The notes under the pieces were generated by a model that worked only from the letters and a program-made list of their open reading frames with translations, ran no database searches and was not told the DNA's origin. A stretch of 64,000 nt of DNA from Pseudovirgaria hyperparasitica (taxonomy: Eukaryota > Ascomycota > Dothideomycetes > Acrospermales > Acrospermaceae): contig NW_022985551.1 of assembly GCF_010093815.1 (NCBI RefSeq), forward strand, positions 702,614 through 766,613, in the 5' to 3' direction. Made by a program: the position numbers and the translations under genes. Within the stretch, counting starts at the first letter, position 1. Each line of letters opens with the position of its first letter. This document shows positions 1 through 11,501 of the stretch, one piece after another.

Positions 1-3000
1 TGGTCAAGAAAGACCCAATATCAGGACACACACAAAGACTAGGAAGAGAATGACAAAATGGAAGACAACAGTAAAGAATAAAGCTCAAGTGTAGGGTGAC
101 TGAAGAGGAAAGGGAGCAAGTGGGAAGAAAAGTATGGCACTGGGCGCCCGATCGAGACCACACAATATTCGACATTCCAGGAACGGGATGTTGATCTGCG
201 GCGGAGTGAGGAATTCAGATACACATTGAGTGTATGAAAGGCGATTCGCACACGCGCGGAACCTCACTTCCTAGCTCCTCATATTGCTATGCGAAGAGAC
301 CTCCCGATCTAAGACCTAGACCTCCATAGCTCCTTATTTCTACACCGGTATACAATGGGGAATTAGTATGGAGTGGGAACAGTAGGCAGAAGGTCTCATA
401 CAGAAGCGTAGCGCAACAGCCCTTGAAGAAGACGAATCAAGAGACTTAGGAACCATCTCCACGATGATTGTGAACCTCTGGTCCACGACGCGTTGTAGTC
501 TCACTATTGAGGGGACAAGCATAATAATACGCCTGGACAGGAGATTCAATTAGTCGCCCTGGCCCCGTCAGCTCCAGTCTTGTCTACAACTGAACGTCAA
601 TAATAGCCAACAGTTCAACGGAAATCTGAAGGGGAAGTGCCGTAAGGTTCTATAGTCCTCAATTCATGGTGGTCGAGTCTGCCTTGCAGATAAGGTCCAA
701 TATCTTAACATAAGGAGGAGGAACTCCGACAGAAGGAAAGACGCAGTCAAAGGGTGGATGAAGGAGCTTCGAATAAAGCGGCATTGTTGCTAATTGCTAG
801 GTGACTATTGAGTCTATTATAGTATGACTATGACCAGGGGACTGGACAGAAGGGACGAAGGCATACTATCGATATGAAAGAGCTGAAGGAGTAAAAGCTA
901 GCAATGAAATGGTTGAGAGAGAGTCAGCGGCTGAGATCAGGGCAAATTGCTGACAAGATAATACTTCGCGCAAGAAATATAATGGTACAAGTAAAGGCGA
1001 AGTTGAAAGAGATGGCTTGACGAGAATATCATACGGAGAGGTAGTTCTACATGAGTCGTTGTCCAGATGACTGAAACGGAAAAGTTTTATTATAACGGGT
1101 CGGTGATGCTAGAGCCGAAAAAGGGACAGTACAGTTGCCAGCGAGGGGAGTGATGAAGTGCCATAGACCTCCTTCATGGTCGGCTCCTATTATGCTCTGG
1201 CAGTAGAAGACCTTAATGACGAAACTGTGATAGAGGAAGAGGAGCAGACTTTGGCAAGGAGCTCTACGAAGGCTACGCTGCCAAGATTCGAGCCAGGACT
1301 GGGGCTGCCAAAGCTCCAAGAGAGGGATCATGAAGGGATGTTGAAAAGAAGATCTACAGATTGAAGTGGCACTGACCTGACGACGGAACTGAAAATACCC
1401 AAATCCTAAAGGCACATGGGAAATCAAGTACAATAATATTCACAGATCATGGACTTCATCTGCTCGCCGATACCACGACCAAGTCACAGAGTATCATTGA
1501 TCCAAAATTGTAAAGATGCAATATGGCATGCCAATTGCTAAGAAACCGAAGCAGCAGCGTCGTAAGATGACTGGACAGCAAGTGGACGGCGTCACTCACT
1601 CACAAGTCTGCCTTGCCATGTATAGGTAAGAAGTGTAAGATATCGGAAAAGACGGCACTCGGAAGGGACGCTGTGTTGTGGCCAGACATGTTGATACCTA
1701 TAATAGACTATCGGAAGTGGTGTAAAGCCTGTAAGTCGAAGGATGCCGAAGTACCGCTATCCATTTCCTTCAGACGAAGAGATGATCCGTGCGCACTCAC
1801 CAAATCGCTCCAGGCGCGGACACTTGTTCGGACGGACGGACGTTGACACCAACTTCACCGCGGTCCGTCCAGGTTTCAAATCGGTATTTGATTGCATTAA
1901 CCTCAGTCTAAAGACTCTCGATGCGACGATAGGCTCGGATGCAGAGCTCTCTACCGTTAATCCGTATATGATCTCGCCATTACTATGGGCAAATGTCATA
2001 GCAAGACACTGCACAATGTTGATTGAAGCACCCCGTGTGGGTCTCGGGTGTTACCTTGTCGCCTTATATGACGACAGATCATGCCAACACCCCCTTCCCC
2101 CAAACCAAAGGAAACGATGCTAAGTGGAATGTAATGAACACCTTGTTGTCAGCCTCTGTTCAAGTTTTCTGCTGGTCCTTGCTGACCTCAGCTGGGCCTA
2201 GTTCCAGATTGGATTGTAAAGGAGTTAGTGTGTGGAGCTGCAGATCGAAGCCTTCAAGCGTCCTATATTGGCCCCAACGCACCGACAACCTTTGGAACTT
2301 CGCCATACACAAGTGGTTCCTTCCCGTCCACTGCCTCTTCCCTCCCCACATATCCCTCCTAATTGGGTACGTCCGTCACTCGTTCGATCCTCTGACTGGA
2401 GACGCTGCGAACAGACTGGCAAGAGTCAGGATGCTTTCTCGTGCTATCATCAACGACATCATCCAGTCAATGTATGTTTCAGTTGGACTCATCACTCCGG
2501 GGATTTTCCTGCACGCCATGTTAATTCGGGAAACGGTCACTATCTCCAGTCGATCTGACAGCCTCAATCCTAAAACAGCAACCCCTAAGACAAGCACTCC
2601 ATCTCTGCAACGCTATGTCCGTCACATCCGCTTTTGATATCACACTGTGCTCTTTTAGCCTGTAGGGGCTGGCTGCACCACTGATACAAATATGCAAGGT
2701 GCTTTCACCTACCGTTCGCTAGCCAATCGGCTCTCATACACACCATGAGGAGGTTGAGAACATGCAGCCGCGTCTTCCAGTCCCATAGTAGATGCCAATG
2801 CCACGTTTTGTGGACGTTAGCATGCGACAATTTTACGACCGCTTTTCAAGCCCCCAAACACTTAACATTCAAGGCGCACAACTATCAGAGTTCCAGTTTT
2901 CTGTTAGCTATATTGTGAATCAGACACTACTTCAGCTGTACTTCTCAGCCACGCATATTCCACTTCGTTGCTACCTCAAAACGGTCCTCCTCTCAGGTAC

Positions 3001-3425
3001 CGCTACTATAATCAGAATCCAGGCGCCCATATTGCTCTTGGACCAATCAGACAGACAGATCAAGCAGCCAAAACGATTGGGCTCAGCCACTCCACAACCG
3101 TCTTATCACTCACACCAGCCTTATAAACATAAAAGCATCCCAGCCTACATAGCAGACATCACTGATGACTCTGGCGCTCTGTTCTTACCTTATCAAGATC
3201 ACATCAAGATCACATAACGGTCTGCCAAACTCTTCTTGGATCTGGTGAACTACATTTCCGATCAATTCAACAATCACACGTCAACACCCTCCTACGCCGC
3301 TTCCTACGCCAAGTTTTCTCATACGCGGCCGACATTAATCGCGCCTAATCGTTCTTGGCCTTGTAAAAGACTGATCCACATTGCAAAAGTCTAGCCTCGA
3401 GATCAGAAAGCTTTAAGAAAACCCA
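1..3425. other. Gene-free left end, including the upstream region of the C2H2 gene
   Basis: I see no supportable gene here. Short open frames occur on both strands, but none has a recognisable domain, consistent frame use or splice context. The first 1.1 kb is purine-rich on the plus strand. The last 300 bases before position 3426 are probably the promoter and leader of the C2H2 gene. Confidence 0.5.
3122..3127 (+). promoter_or_regulatory. Candidate TATA box of the C2H2 regulator gene
   Basis: TATAAA about 300 bases upstream of the ATG at 3426, in a pyrimidine-rich setting. It would give a long leader. This is a motif match only. Confidence 0.3.
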
Positions 3426-4346
3426 ATGACTGAATACTTCACCGAAGACACCGACCGCTCTGTGCTGGGCGATAATGACATTATGAGCCAACTATTTCCA
3501 CAACCATCCAGCGCTTCGTCACATTCCGACACCATGTACGGAACCACCCTTGCACACCACAGTCCACACTTACCTAATATATCTGCTGGTGGCTCTCCGG
3601 ATTTCTACGGCAGCCCGCATCTAACACCTCTATACGGCCAACCGACATACTGGAATTCACTGCAACAGAATCCCAACCAGGCCGATTTCTCGTATCCCCG
3701 ATACTCTCTTCCGTCAGTAACGATGGCACCACTCCAGTCAATCCCCAAATCACCGCAATATCTCAACTCATACCCCTCGATATCCCGCTCATCATCAACA
3801 TCCTCAAATGGCACATACCATCTTGCCACCTCTGGGGACTACACACGCGTATACCGAAGGTCCGTCTCGCCAAGCACGCCCGACTTGCGTGCATACGGCT
3901 ACCAGAATGAGGACGGATCATGGACATGCGCCTACCCAGGCTGTGCATCCAAAGCGGTGTTCACACGAGGATGTGACCTACGGAAACATCACAAACGACA
4001 CACGAAAAGTTACTTCTGCTCTCATGAGAGTTGTCCGCAGAGTACGGGAGGCGGGTTCTCGAGTAAGAAAGATCTAGCCAGGCATATGGCAAGTCATCAG
4101 CCTAGTATTGTTTGTGAGTGGGATGGGTGCGAGAGGGTTTTTAGTAGAGTGGATAACATGGTATGTGGAGCGATCGTTGTTTCTTGGAACGTTACTAACG
4201 AGTCTTTTAGAGGGATCACGTTAAGAGGATACACATGAAGAGTATTCGTGGAGAGGTACGAAACCGAGTCAACTCTGCCTAAGCTTTGAATTGAGCAGGC
4301 CGCTTGCGATTTGTGTATGATTAGTTATGAGGCATCGCCTGCCTGA
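3426..4346 (+). CDS. C2H2 zinc-finger transcription factor, three fingers
   Basis: Likely a nuclear DNA-binding regulator. Exons 3426-4160, 4211-4255 and 4299-4346 give about 275 residues. If the second intron is retained the protein ends at 4282 instead. The first 160 residues are Ser/Pro/Tyr-rich and probably disordered. Three C2H2 fingers follow: C168/C173 with H188-H192, C198/C203 with H220/H224, and C230/C235 with H248/H253. The third finger is split by intron 1 (GTATGT..TTTTAG), and only splicing restores its HVKRIH histidines, which supports the model. Finger 2 has a longer linker rich in Gly and Ser. The start is the first ATG after a stop-rich leader. The arrangement fits a family of Pezizomycotina C2H2 proteins of mostly unknown targets. 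Function beyond DNA binding is inference. Confidence 0.8.
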
Positions 4347-6030
4347 AGAGCCAAAGAAGAACACAATAGGTGTGATGCGAAACGATGTGGCATATAGGGG
4401 ATTACGTTTCGTCATTAGGTTGCATTTGCTTCAGCGCACCGACACCAGAATACTTGGGGTCGTTCCCTATACCAGAGGTATACTGGTCTCACATACTACA
4501 TTGTTACACTATATGAAATATCAAGCCTTTGCGATGTATAGGAAATATCGATTAAATCGAGGCTGAGAAGGCTAGTTGGGGGCCTGAAGTAGAAGATAAA
4601 CCGGACTAAAAAGAATAAGTTCAAGGGTAGACTACCAACAGACCCCGATGTCGTGAATACCAGAAATACTATTGTGTACTATAGTAACATGAAGATATGG
4701 TCCCACAATAGGAAAGTATACCTGAGACTCGTGTAGATCTTTTTGATGTGAAGATCAGGTTCTTCATATGTCAGCATCTGCCTATCTCCGATCGAAGGAG
4801 CCATATATCCGCGCCCCTGAGCGAACGTCATTCTCTATGAGTGTCTCATCCCTGTTCGGGAAAACAGTGCTATGATTAGGTTCTGGTAGCCTACACCTTG
4901 CTTTTCGAGAGTCCGGGCCAGGCCCACTTTCGACAACTCAGTTCGGACAATTTACAAAGAGAGCTCAGAGCACAGCAGTCTTTCCGGTGATAAATCTGCT
5001 GGGCCTATTTGCAGTGAATTTCCTTATTCACAGACCTTGGCGTAAGCATGTTAGAAATCGAAGAGAGATCCATCAGGCACGGCTGTCTGGCTGTAGCCCG
5101 GGTCTGAAAAGGGATAGCTTGGCGCGAAGGGGTGGACGATGATCACAACTGAGATGGCATGAAATTGATAACAATATCAACAATACGAAACGTATCTATC
5201 ATGACAACAGCGACCTCCGACTCACGGCAATACCAAGCTCGGTAGGTAGATCCCAGCCCGGTACTTCTGAAACCGTATGCGTAAATATAATCACTCTATC
5301 CTGTCCGAGACTCGAGTACCGTACAAGGGTACCTTCTATCCTCGCGCCGACGTAGCACGGAGTTACGGACGGGAGCACGGAAGCCGCAAACCATTAGTCG
5401 TACTCTCTTCGATCCTCGCAACTTCGCTTCTCCGCATCTCTGCCACACGATTCGCATTCATACTTTTGGGACATCTTCGGCAGGCTCGGTCTTACAGAGG
5501 TTCAGCTTCTGCATGACCTTAAGCTCGTTCTGTTATGCAGATTACATGATGAACCTAGACGCAACTGACTACTTTTGAGCTGCTTCGCACAACTATAGCA
5601 CAAGCCCGCATGACATCAACTCTGCGGTAGCTAGATGATTGTTCCATACCCGTACAACGGCTTCGCGATCGACAAGCACAACTCTAGCTCTATCGCCGCT
5701 TGTTAAGCCCCAACTTAAATTTAGCAACATTATTTTCCAGTCAACAGCCACAGGCTCGAAATCTGGCTGGTATACCATTTGGTCCAAAGCTTCGCAGCCT
5801 CACCTTGACGGTTACATCGCGTGGCCTCGTGCGCCTCAATCCTCTCGTGAGGCTGGGTCGCTGATCAAGCCACAGCAAGGTCCCGATGTATACGCTCACC
5901 AACTGGCGTCTAGAGCTAATAGCGCGGCTGATCAGCCCCCCCCCTGAGTCGTGCAACTGCTACCAGTTCTCTCCGCGGCACTGGTTCTAATTGGTCGGCT
6001 CGTATATCATTGATGAAGAACGTTATTATA
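4347..6030. other. Intergenic, no gene recognised
   Basis: Only short unsupported frames on both strands. I found no splice-consistent coding series, RNA gene or repeat. Base composition is ordinary until the AT-rich island that begins near 6030. Confidence 0.45.
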
Positions 6031-6560
6031 GAACGCAGCTCCACATGTACTACAAATAGATTACAGTTTGATAGAGTATGTTTAATAAGAGAATAAGATA
6101 ATTAGCTAGATAGGTCTCACAATATAGATACCATAGTCAATATATACTAGACTAAGTTCCGTATCAAGATGTAAAATATAATTTTTTTGCTTAGAGAGAA
6201 AAATCGGTGTCTCTATAGAACCTTTTAGTACTTAGGGCTTTCAGAAAGAAACATAAGACTTCCTAATTACAAATAGATGTAATGAGGTATTATTATGATA
6301 TTACATTGATAACATTACAATCTATCTTTCAAGAAGAGATAAAAGATATGTATATGGTACACGGGATATATAGTCTCCGTTAATATTATCAAATAATATT
6401 CTCTAGATGTGTTTGTCTATATCTGATAAATAGTTCTATCATAGAATCATTACGACACGGCAAGCCATCTACGATCGATTCAGAGACATGTCATGTAATA
6501 GTTCAAGATAAGGAAAAGGTAAAGTCTACCATATCTAAATAGTATTCAGAAACTAAGGGG
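6030..6560. other. AT-rich island
   Basis: About 530 bases visibly richer in A+T than both flanks. TpA steps are dense, ATAGA/TATAG words recur, there is a T7 run near 6183, and no frame is open for long. This is the look of a short patch altered by repeat-induced point mutation, or simply of AT-rich spacer. I could not recognise any element in it, so its origin is left open. Confidence 0.45.
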
Positions 6561-6810
6561 AAGTTGGACCAGGAGGAATGAAAGCTGACTCCTAGGCAAG
6601 TGACTACTTACCAAACCTGACAGTTTTTGGGATGAATATTTACCTTGTCAAGCTATAGTTTCAACAATGATATCTTCTACCCGTCCGCGTCTCGGTCCAT
6701 CAGGCTCGAAACTTCCTTAAGTCCTCGATGTAGGCCAGCTTATGCTTGCACATTTCTGCATGCTTTACTACAGCACTTTCATTCTATGTCACTGCCCTTT
6801 CGAGGACCAT

Positions 6811-7010
6811 CAAACACACACATACACACACATACACACACATACACACACATACACACACATACACACACATACACACACATACACACACATACACACA
6901 CATANNNNNNNNNNACACACACATACACACACATACACACACATACACACACATACACACACATACACACACATACACACACATACACACACATACACAC
7001 ACATATACAT
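6811..7010. repeat. Tandem array of the 10-bp unit CATACACACA
   Basis: A near-perfect array of about 19 visible copies of CATACACACA. It is interrupted by ten N at 6905-6914, an assembly gap of unknown true size. The repeat phase differs by one base across the gap, so the collapsed length is not a whole number of units. The array ends in ATATACATATATAT. Open frames through it, giving Thr-His or Val-Cys runs, are artefacts of the repeat. Confidence 0.95.
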
Positions 7011-7090
7011 ATATATTGAACAATCGCCCAATCTCGAGAAAGCCATAGCTCTGACATGCTTCGTATATCATATAGCCCTCTCTACGTCTA

Positions 7091-7345
7091 TCACAGTCTC
7101 AGAAATACCGTCAGATGCCAGGTAAATTCTAATGCCCTCCAGAGTTGATCAGGGTCTTCCACGGTTGCTCGTTTCGCTCTCCGACTACCAATTGTGGCAT
7201 CATATTCATATCCTGGAATGATGCCTAGACACTTGAGCTGATCTTGGGACTATATCTTATGTACGATGAGTTCCAAGTAGCCTGGCGGCATCATGTCTGC
7301 TAAGTACTTCAAAAAGCCCCACACTCTTGTCATCAGAAAAACCAT
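7091..7345 (-). pseudogene. Possible decayed coding fragment
   Basis: In one minus-strand frame the translation looks protein-like (MPPGYLELIVHKI, then GIIPGYEYDATIGSRR and RALEFTWHLTVFL) but carries one in-frame TAG between these parts and ends at a TGA. I found no GT..AG intron that removes the TAG in phase. It lies just downstream of the small gene at 7661-8167 and may be the tail of the same locus: both hold a W-H-L-x-x-F segment. Family not recognised. It may be chance coding potential. Confidence 0.25.
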
Positions 7346-7660
7346 GCATGATTTCCCTTGAGATTATATGCACGAGCGCCTAGGAGGTCTCAGTAGCTCA
7401 TCTCGAAGCTTCCGATCATGGGACTTGGGTCCAACAAGAAGTTAGTCTAGTTACCTCAAGCTACGGCGTGAAGATGTCATGAGTCGAGTGCTCAATACCC
7501 AGCTCCGAGCCTATTCGGAGCTCTCGCGATGACGTCGGCTACATCTTGTACACAAAGCTTCCCTAGGAGCTCCTTGGAAGCCTCTTTGGAGGCGATTCGC
7601 CAAGTACGAGTACCTGTAAGACCAATCTTCTCATATATCTCGCAGCCCAACCTTCATGGA

Positions 7661-8167
7661 TTAAGCAAATGAAGGCTTTAGCGCAAATTGATTCGCACTT
7701 TCTTCTTTTACTGCGCCGTGTACTATTAGACCGATGAGAATGCAACCTGCGGGAATTATTGGCTTGCGACCCGAGTGGCCAGACCTCTGTGACCCACCAA
7801 AATGCAATCTATCGACCCTTGTTACCTGAGCAGGCTCATATGGCTTCCAAGGTAATGATTGACTTTCAAGAAGCGGGAAGAGTTTGAGATGCCAGGCTAC
7901 ATCGACGTCTGCATGCTCTGTAGGCTGTCCAGTGTGATCCTCAGTCTCTACGAATGTCTAAAGCAATGTTGCAAGAGATAAAGACCGTCACACCTGGATA
8001 CAAGTGACACGCGCGAGTATATCGGCTGTCTGCTCAATACCCCGATTCAGCACGGTACTTGCACTATAAAGGCAAGAGCATAGCTTTGGGACATCTCGCA
8101 GCCCAGCCTGATTCTTCGTGAAAGCTTCGATGTGAGCTACAAGTTCTTTGGGGGTAATCAGAGACAT
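7661..8167 (-). CDS. Hypothetical small two-exon protein, possibly part of a decayed longer gene
   Basis: Exon 1 is 8167-7994 and starts MSLITPKELVAHIEAF. An apparent 36-base intron (7993-7958, GTGTGA..TTTAG) follows, and exon 2 is 7957-7661. The product is about 156 residues. Translation across the junction stays smooth, with an acidic stretch, a VAWHLKLFPLLES segment, and a C-terminal part with an AGCILIGLIVHG hydrophobic stretch and a FALKPSF end. A 39-base in-frame piece near the middle of exon 2 also has splice-like ends and might be removed. The intron is shorter than usual for these fungi, so the model is weak. I do not recognise the family and cannot exclude a decayed gene. Confidence 0.35.
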
Positions 8168-9609
8168 GATTTCGAGTGGACGAGAGCATCAAGGTCTACG
8201 AAGTGGTAGGAAGAAATAATCACAATATGCTAGGGTGTCCAGGCGCAGTAGGACGCGTGCCCGGGTTTAGGGTTTTTGTTGGCCACAGCATCCTTATGGG
8301 TGAAGGCAGAGAAGGTAGCGTGGCGTGGTTGCCAATCGTAGGTAGGGAGGTAGTGATGGCTTTCCAAGGTTAGATTCGGCACGGGTCCGTATTATTAATG
8401 TACACTGAATGGTTAGACCTGTAACCGGTTCCGAAACCGAGTGGATGGTCTCATCTGTGTCCCAAAAGAACGCAAGGGCAGATGTTACATGTATCGCACG
8501 AGCATGACGGCCTTCCTGGTGCCATCCTTGTGCGCAGCTCTATTGATTCGATGCTTTTTATTCACCAGTCGATGACAATGATTCGCTATGATCGCAAACA
8601 CCATATTGGGGATAGTGCAGGCATCCCTGAATAGTCGCCACGCAGACAGTCAACATGCTCTTCCATAACCACGCAATGTCTATGCAGCCAACTGCCAATG
8701 CAAAGTACTCTAGACCCATGGTTTGGCAGAGCCCACTTTAACGGACGCTTCGCTCGCCCCAGGATCTACTTAGACGAGTACTAGGCAGACCATGCGATCT
8801 TGAATCCTATAAGCTCTAAGCTTCTTTTACGCAAGGCACGAAGCAGACACCGGACTAAAATCTCTTCGTATCATCAAGAGTCGCCATACCGGGTAGAAAT
8901 CAGGGGTGAGGGGGAAGCATCCGTACTCGTTGCTTGTCTGACAACAGCCTTGTCTTGTGCGCGGTGAGGTTCGCGGACCAACTGACCACCAACCTAACGG
9001 AAGTGCCGTGGAACTGACGCCTCACGCACCGCTCACGGACGATCAATGGTGCCCTTTCCGGATAAGCGCTGGTCTCTTTCAACGGAGGCTGTGGGTCTGT
9101 GGTCTTCCCGAGCATTACAAATCGACGGCACTAAGTCTCCACGATTAGTTGGTTAGCTAGCCGGACTATAAATTAGTACATAGTATAATTAGTAGCTTCC
9201 ACGGACCGAATTGCACCTCCCCGCCGTTCATCCCAAAGTGGCATTGGCTACTGGAGCATCTTCTTCATAAAAGAGGCCTTACTCGGTGAGATCAATAGGC
9301 GAGTTTGCCATTCTGTTAACGTTTCTCATGGGCCCCTTGAGAATTAGGACATTCTACTGCGAAACCTGGCACCCGTACACAACTCTTGTCATCGCTAAAC
9401 TCTCCTCATCTAGAATGGTGCATTCTTGGCTTAGTACCACGCTTTCGGGATCTCGTCCCTGCTTGGACTTAGTAACAATACCGCTGGTTGCATTTGATAC
9501 GCAACCATATTCTAACCAGCAGCGTCAACAAATTCAGTACTTCACACACGCGAATGTTGTTTAATTCGGAGCCGCATTTCAAGCCAGCACATCTCCAAAC
9601 ACTATAACG
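8168..9609. other. Intergenic, no gene recognised
   Basis: No frame with domain or splice support on either strand. It probably contains the promoter of the 7661-8167 frame and the 3' flank of TRM10. Confidence 0.45.
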
Positions 9610-11202
9610 CTATGTGCCTGTCATTTGCGGCCGGTCAGCTGACTTCTCAGCTATCTGTCCAGCTTCGATCGCACTGGCGTCGTCACCATCTATGACCTCG
9701 ATCTCACCTGCATCTGCTTGAACCTCGCCATGCTCACTATTCTCACCATCATCCCCATTTTCACCCGCAAACAAAATACCATCATGTTCGCTAGCGTAAC
9801 TCAATAACTCACCTCCCTTTCTCTTGGGAATCACACTCATGAATGCAGCACCCCAATCACCCAGCTCAAACCACTTCAACATAATCTCATTCACATGATT
9901 CGTCGTCAGCACTTTGCGGCTGTTCATTTTCATGTACTGGCCAATAGGAAGTCGGGCAGTCTTTATCCGATTGTCGAGGGCACGCTTATAGCAGAGACCT
10001 TTGTACCGGTTCTTGTCGACGATGGCGCCGAATATGTAGGTGGAAAAAGGCGTGAGATGCGTCAGAATATTGGGCGAGTCGGCGGTAAGATATATCGTTT
10101 CGCCCTGAGGAAAGGAATTTGTACTCGAGTCTTCAGAGGGATCACCTGGCTTTACTTCTGATGATCCGCCCTCGTCTGCTTCATCAGATTCGTCTTTCTC
10201 TGCTTGACCAGTCCCACCGCCTGCTCCGGTCACATCTGGTTGGTTTCTCGGAGTACCACCAATATTCTCCGCCTGGCGTCCTTGAGTTTCCTTCTCTTCA
10301 GCATTCCTAGCATGCTCTATATCAGCACCAGTCCCGTCTCCCACGACCCCACTACCTCCCCTCCACCCTTCCAATGCACCAGCAACCTTCCCTCCCTCCT
10401 CCCCTCTCATCCACTCCCCGGCCCTCTCCGCAACCTTCACAAAGTCCTCTTCAAAAAACCTTACCCCCTTCCATCCCTTATAATGTCCCATCATCACTGT
10501 TTCCAGCCTCTCCTTCATCCGTCCACTGAAACTCGAGATACACATATGCGCTCTATATTTCGCATGCTTGTTATCGCTGTACGAACGCGTGACTTGCGCT
10601 GTCAGCGATACGAGTTCTTTGTCGTTCATGTAGCTATCGAAATCGCAGTCGAAGATGAATGTGACGGGAAGCTGGGTGGGAAGTTGCCGTTTTCGATCGG
10701 GTGATGGATCTTGGATAGCCGGCTTGGTAGTGGTTGTGTTGCTAAGAGGGTTTGATGCCTCTAGGGCTGCCTTTTGCCGTTTGCGTTCTTTGCGTTCTTT
10801 GTCCTTTTGCTTTTTGAAGGCTTTGCGTTCAGCGCGGCTTTCGTCCCACTTCTGGGCACGGAGAAGGCGTTTTTGGGCGTTCTTGGAGAGTGGCATTCCG
10901 GTTGGGTCGGCCGCCGGGATTGTGCTTGATGAGGGTTGGTGTGTTTGAGAAGCCATGGACGTGTTAGAGGGGGTGTTTTGTGAGTCATCTATGCTGGTCG
11001 ATACACGACTATATGTGATTGTTTTGATATGATTCGAGTCTGAGATCTTGGCACTATCATTTTTGTCGTGTTCATGTGATTCATCGCTGTTTGAGGTAGG
11101 CTTGAGCAAAATTCCATCTGCAGCTTCCGTCAGAGGGAACACCACGGACGCACCGCTACCATCATGAGAGCACTTCTGAATCTTCGTTGGCCGTTCTTCC
11201 AT
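9610..11202 (-). CDS. TRM10: tRNA (guanine-N1) methyltransferase, TRM10 family
   Basis: Methylates N1 of guanosine 9 in tRNAs using S-adenosylmethionine. It has the SPOUT fold and usually works as a monomer. A single exon encodes 530 residues from ATG 11202; an upstream in-frame TTG is not the start. The N-terminus is followed by a Lys/Arg/Glu-rich helix (SKNAQKRLLRAQKWDESRAERKAFKKQ), as in fungal Trm10. The SPOUT core starts at LPVTFIFDCDFDSYM and ends with GAIVDKNRYKG, TARLPIGQYMKM, SRKVLTTNHVNEIMLKW and GDWGAAF.VIPKRKG, the family signatures. An acidic, Gly/Ser/Glu-rich insert of about 100 residues divides the core just after the GEW segment. The C-terminus is acidic. It is transcribed divergently from the GRIM-19 gene, with 299 bases between the two ATGs. 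Confidence 0.95.
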   Translation of the reverse strand: MEERPTKIQKCSHDGSGASVVFPLTEAADGILLKPTSNSDESHEHDKNDSAKISDSNHIKTITYSRVSTSIDDSQNTPSNTSMASQTHQPSSSTIPAADPTGMPLSKNAQKRLLRAQKWDESRAERKAFKKQKDKERKERKRQKAALEASNPLSNTTTTKPAIQDPSPDRKRQLPTQLPVTFIFDCDFDSYMNDKELVSLTAQVTRSYSDNKHAKYRAHMCISSFSGRMKERLETVMMGHYKGWKGVRFFEEDFVKVAERAGEWMRGEEGGKVAGALEGWRGGSGVVGDGTGADIEHARNAEEKETQGRQAENIGGTPRNQPDVTGAGGGTGQAEKDESDEADEGGSSEVKPGDPSEDSSTNSFPQGETIYLTADSPNILTHLTPFSTYIFGAIVDKNRYKGLCYKRALDNRIKTARLPIGQYMKMNSRKVLTTNHVNEIMLKWFELGDWGAAFMSVIPKRKGGELLSYASEHDGILFAGENGDDGENSEHGEVQADAGEIEVIDGDDASAIEAGQIAEKSADRPQMTGT

Positions 11203-11501
11203 TTCGTCATGTTGTTTCAATGCGTTTGTAGGGCGTCAGGAGTTAATTGTATCGCAAAAGCTTTACTTTTCGTCTTTTCACCAGACCGGAGCTACGCCTT
11301 CCACAGTTAGCGTGTCGCTGACTCATCCACTCAACGTCAACCTCACCTCCACATGTACCTCATGACCACAATCCGAAGAAGAAGTCAATTGCGCCACACA
11401 CGACCTCTCCACTCCGCGAATACAGCATCTATCCCCACGAGGGCTCACCACTAGAATTATTGAGGACACCGAAGTCCAAATTTGCGCACACGTCGCCCGT
11501 C
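11203..11501. promoter_or_regulatory. Shared divergent promoter, TRM10 / GRIM-19
   Basis: 299 bases separate the start codons of two outward-facing housekeeping genes, so the segment must hold both promoters. No clear TATA box. The half next to the GRIM-19 gene is pyrimidine-rich. Confidence 0.5.

Noticed and set aside
2023-2637. A 204-codon plus-strand frame
   Set aside because: Starts at TTG, lacks any domain or splice context and has mixed, biased composition; overlapped by open frames on the other strand.
6742-7071. Open frames through the CATACACACA array, both strands
   Set aside because: They exist only because the 10-bp repeat has no stops in these frames; peptides are Thr-His or Val-Cys runs interrupted by the N gap.
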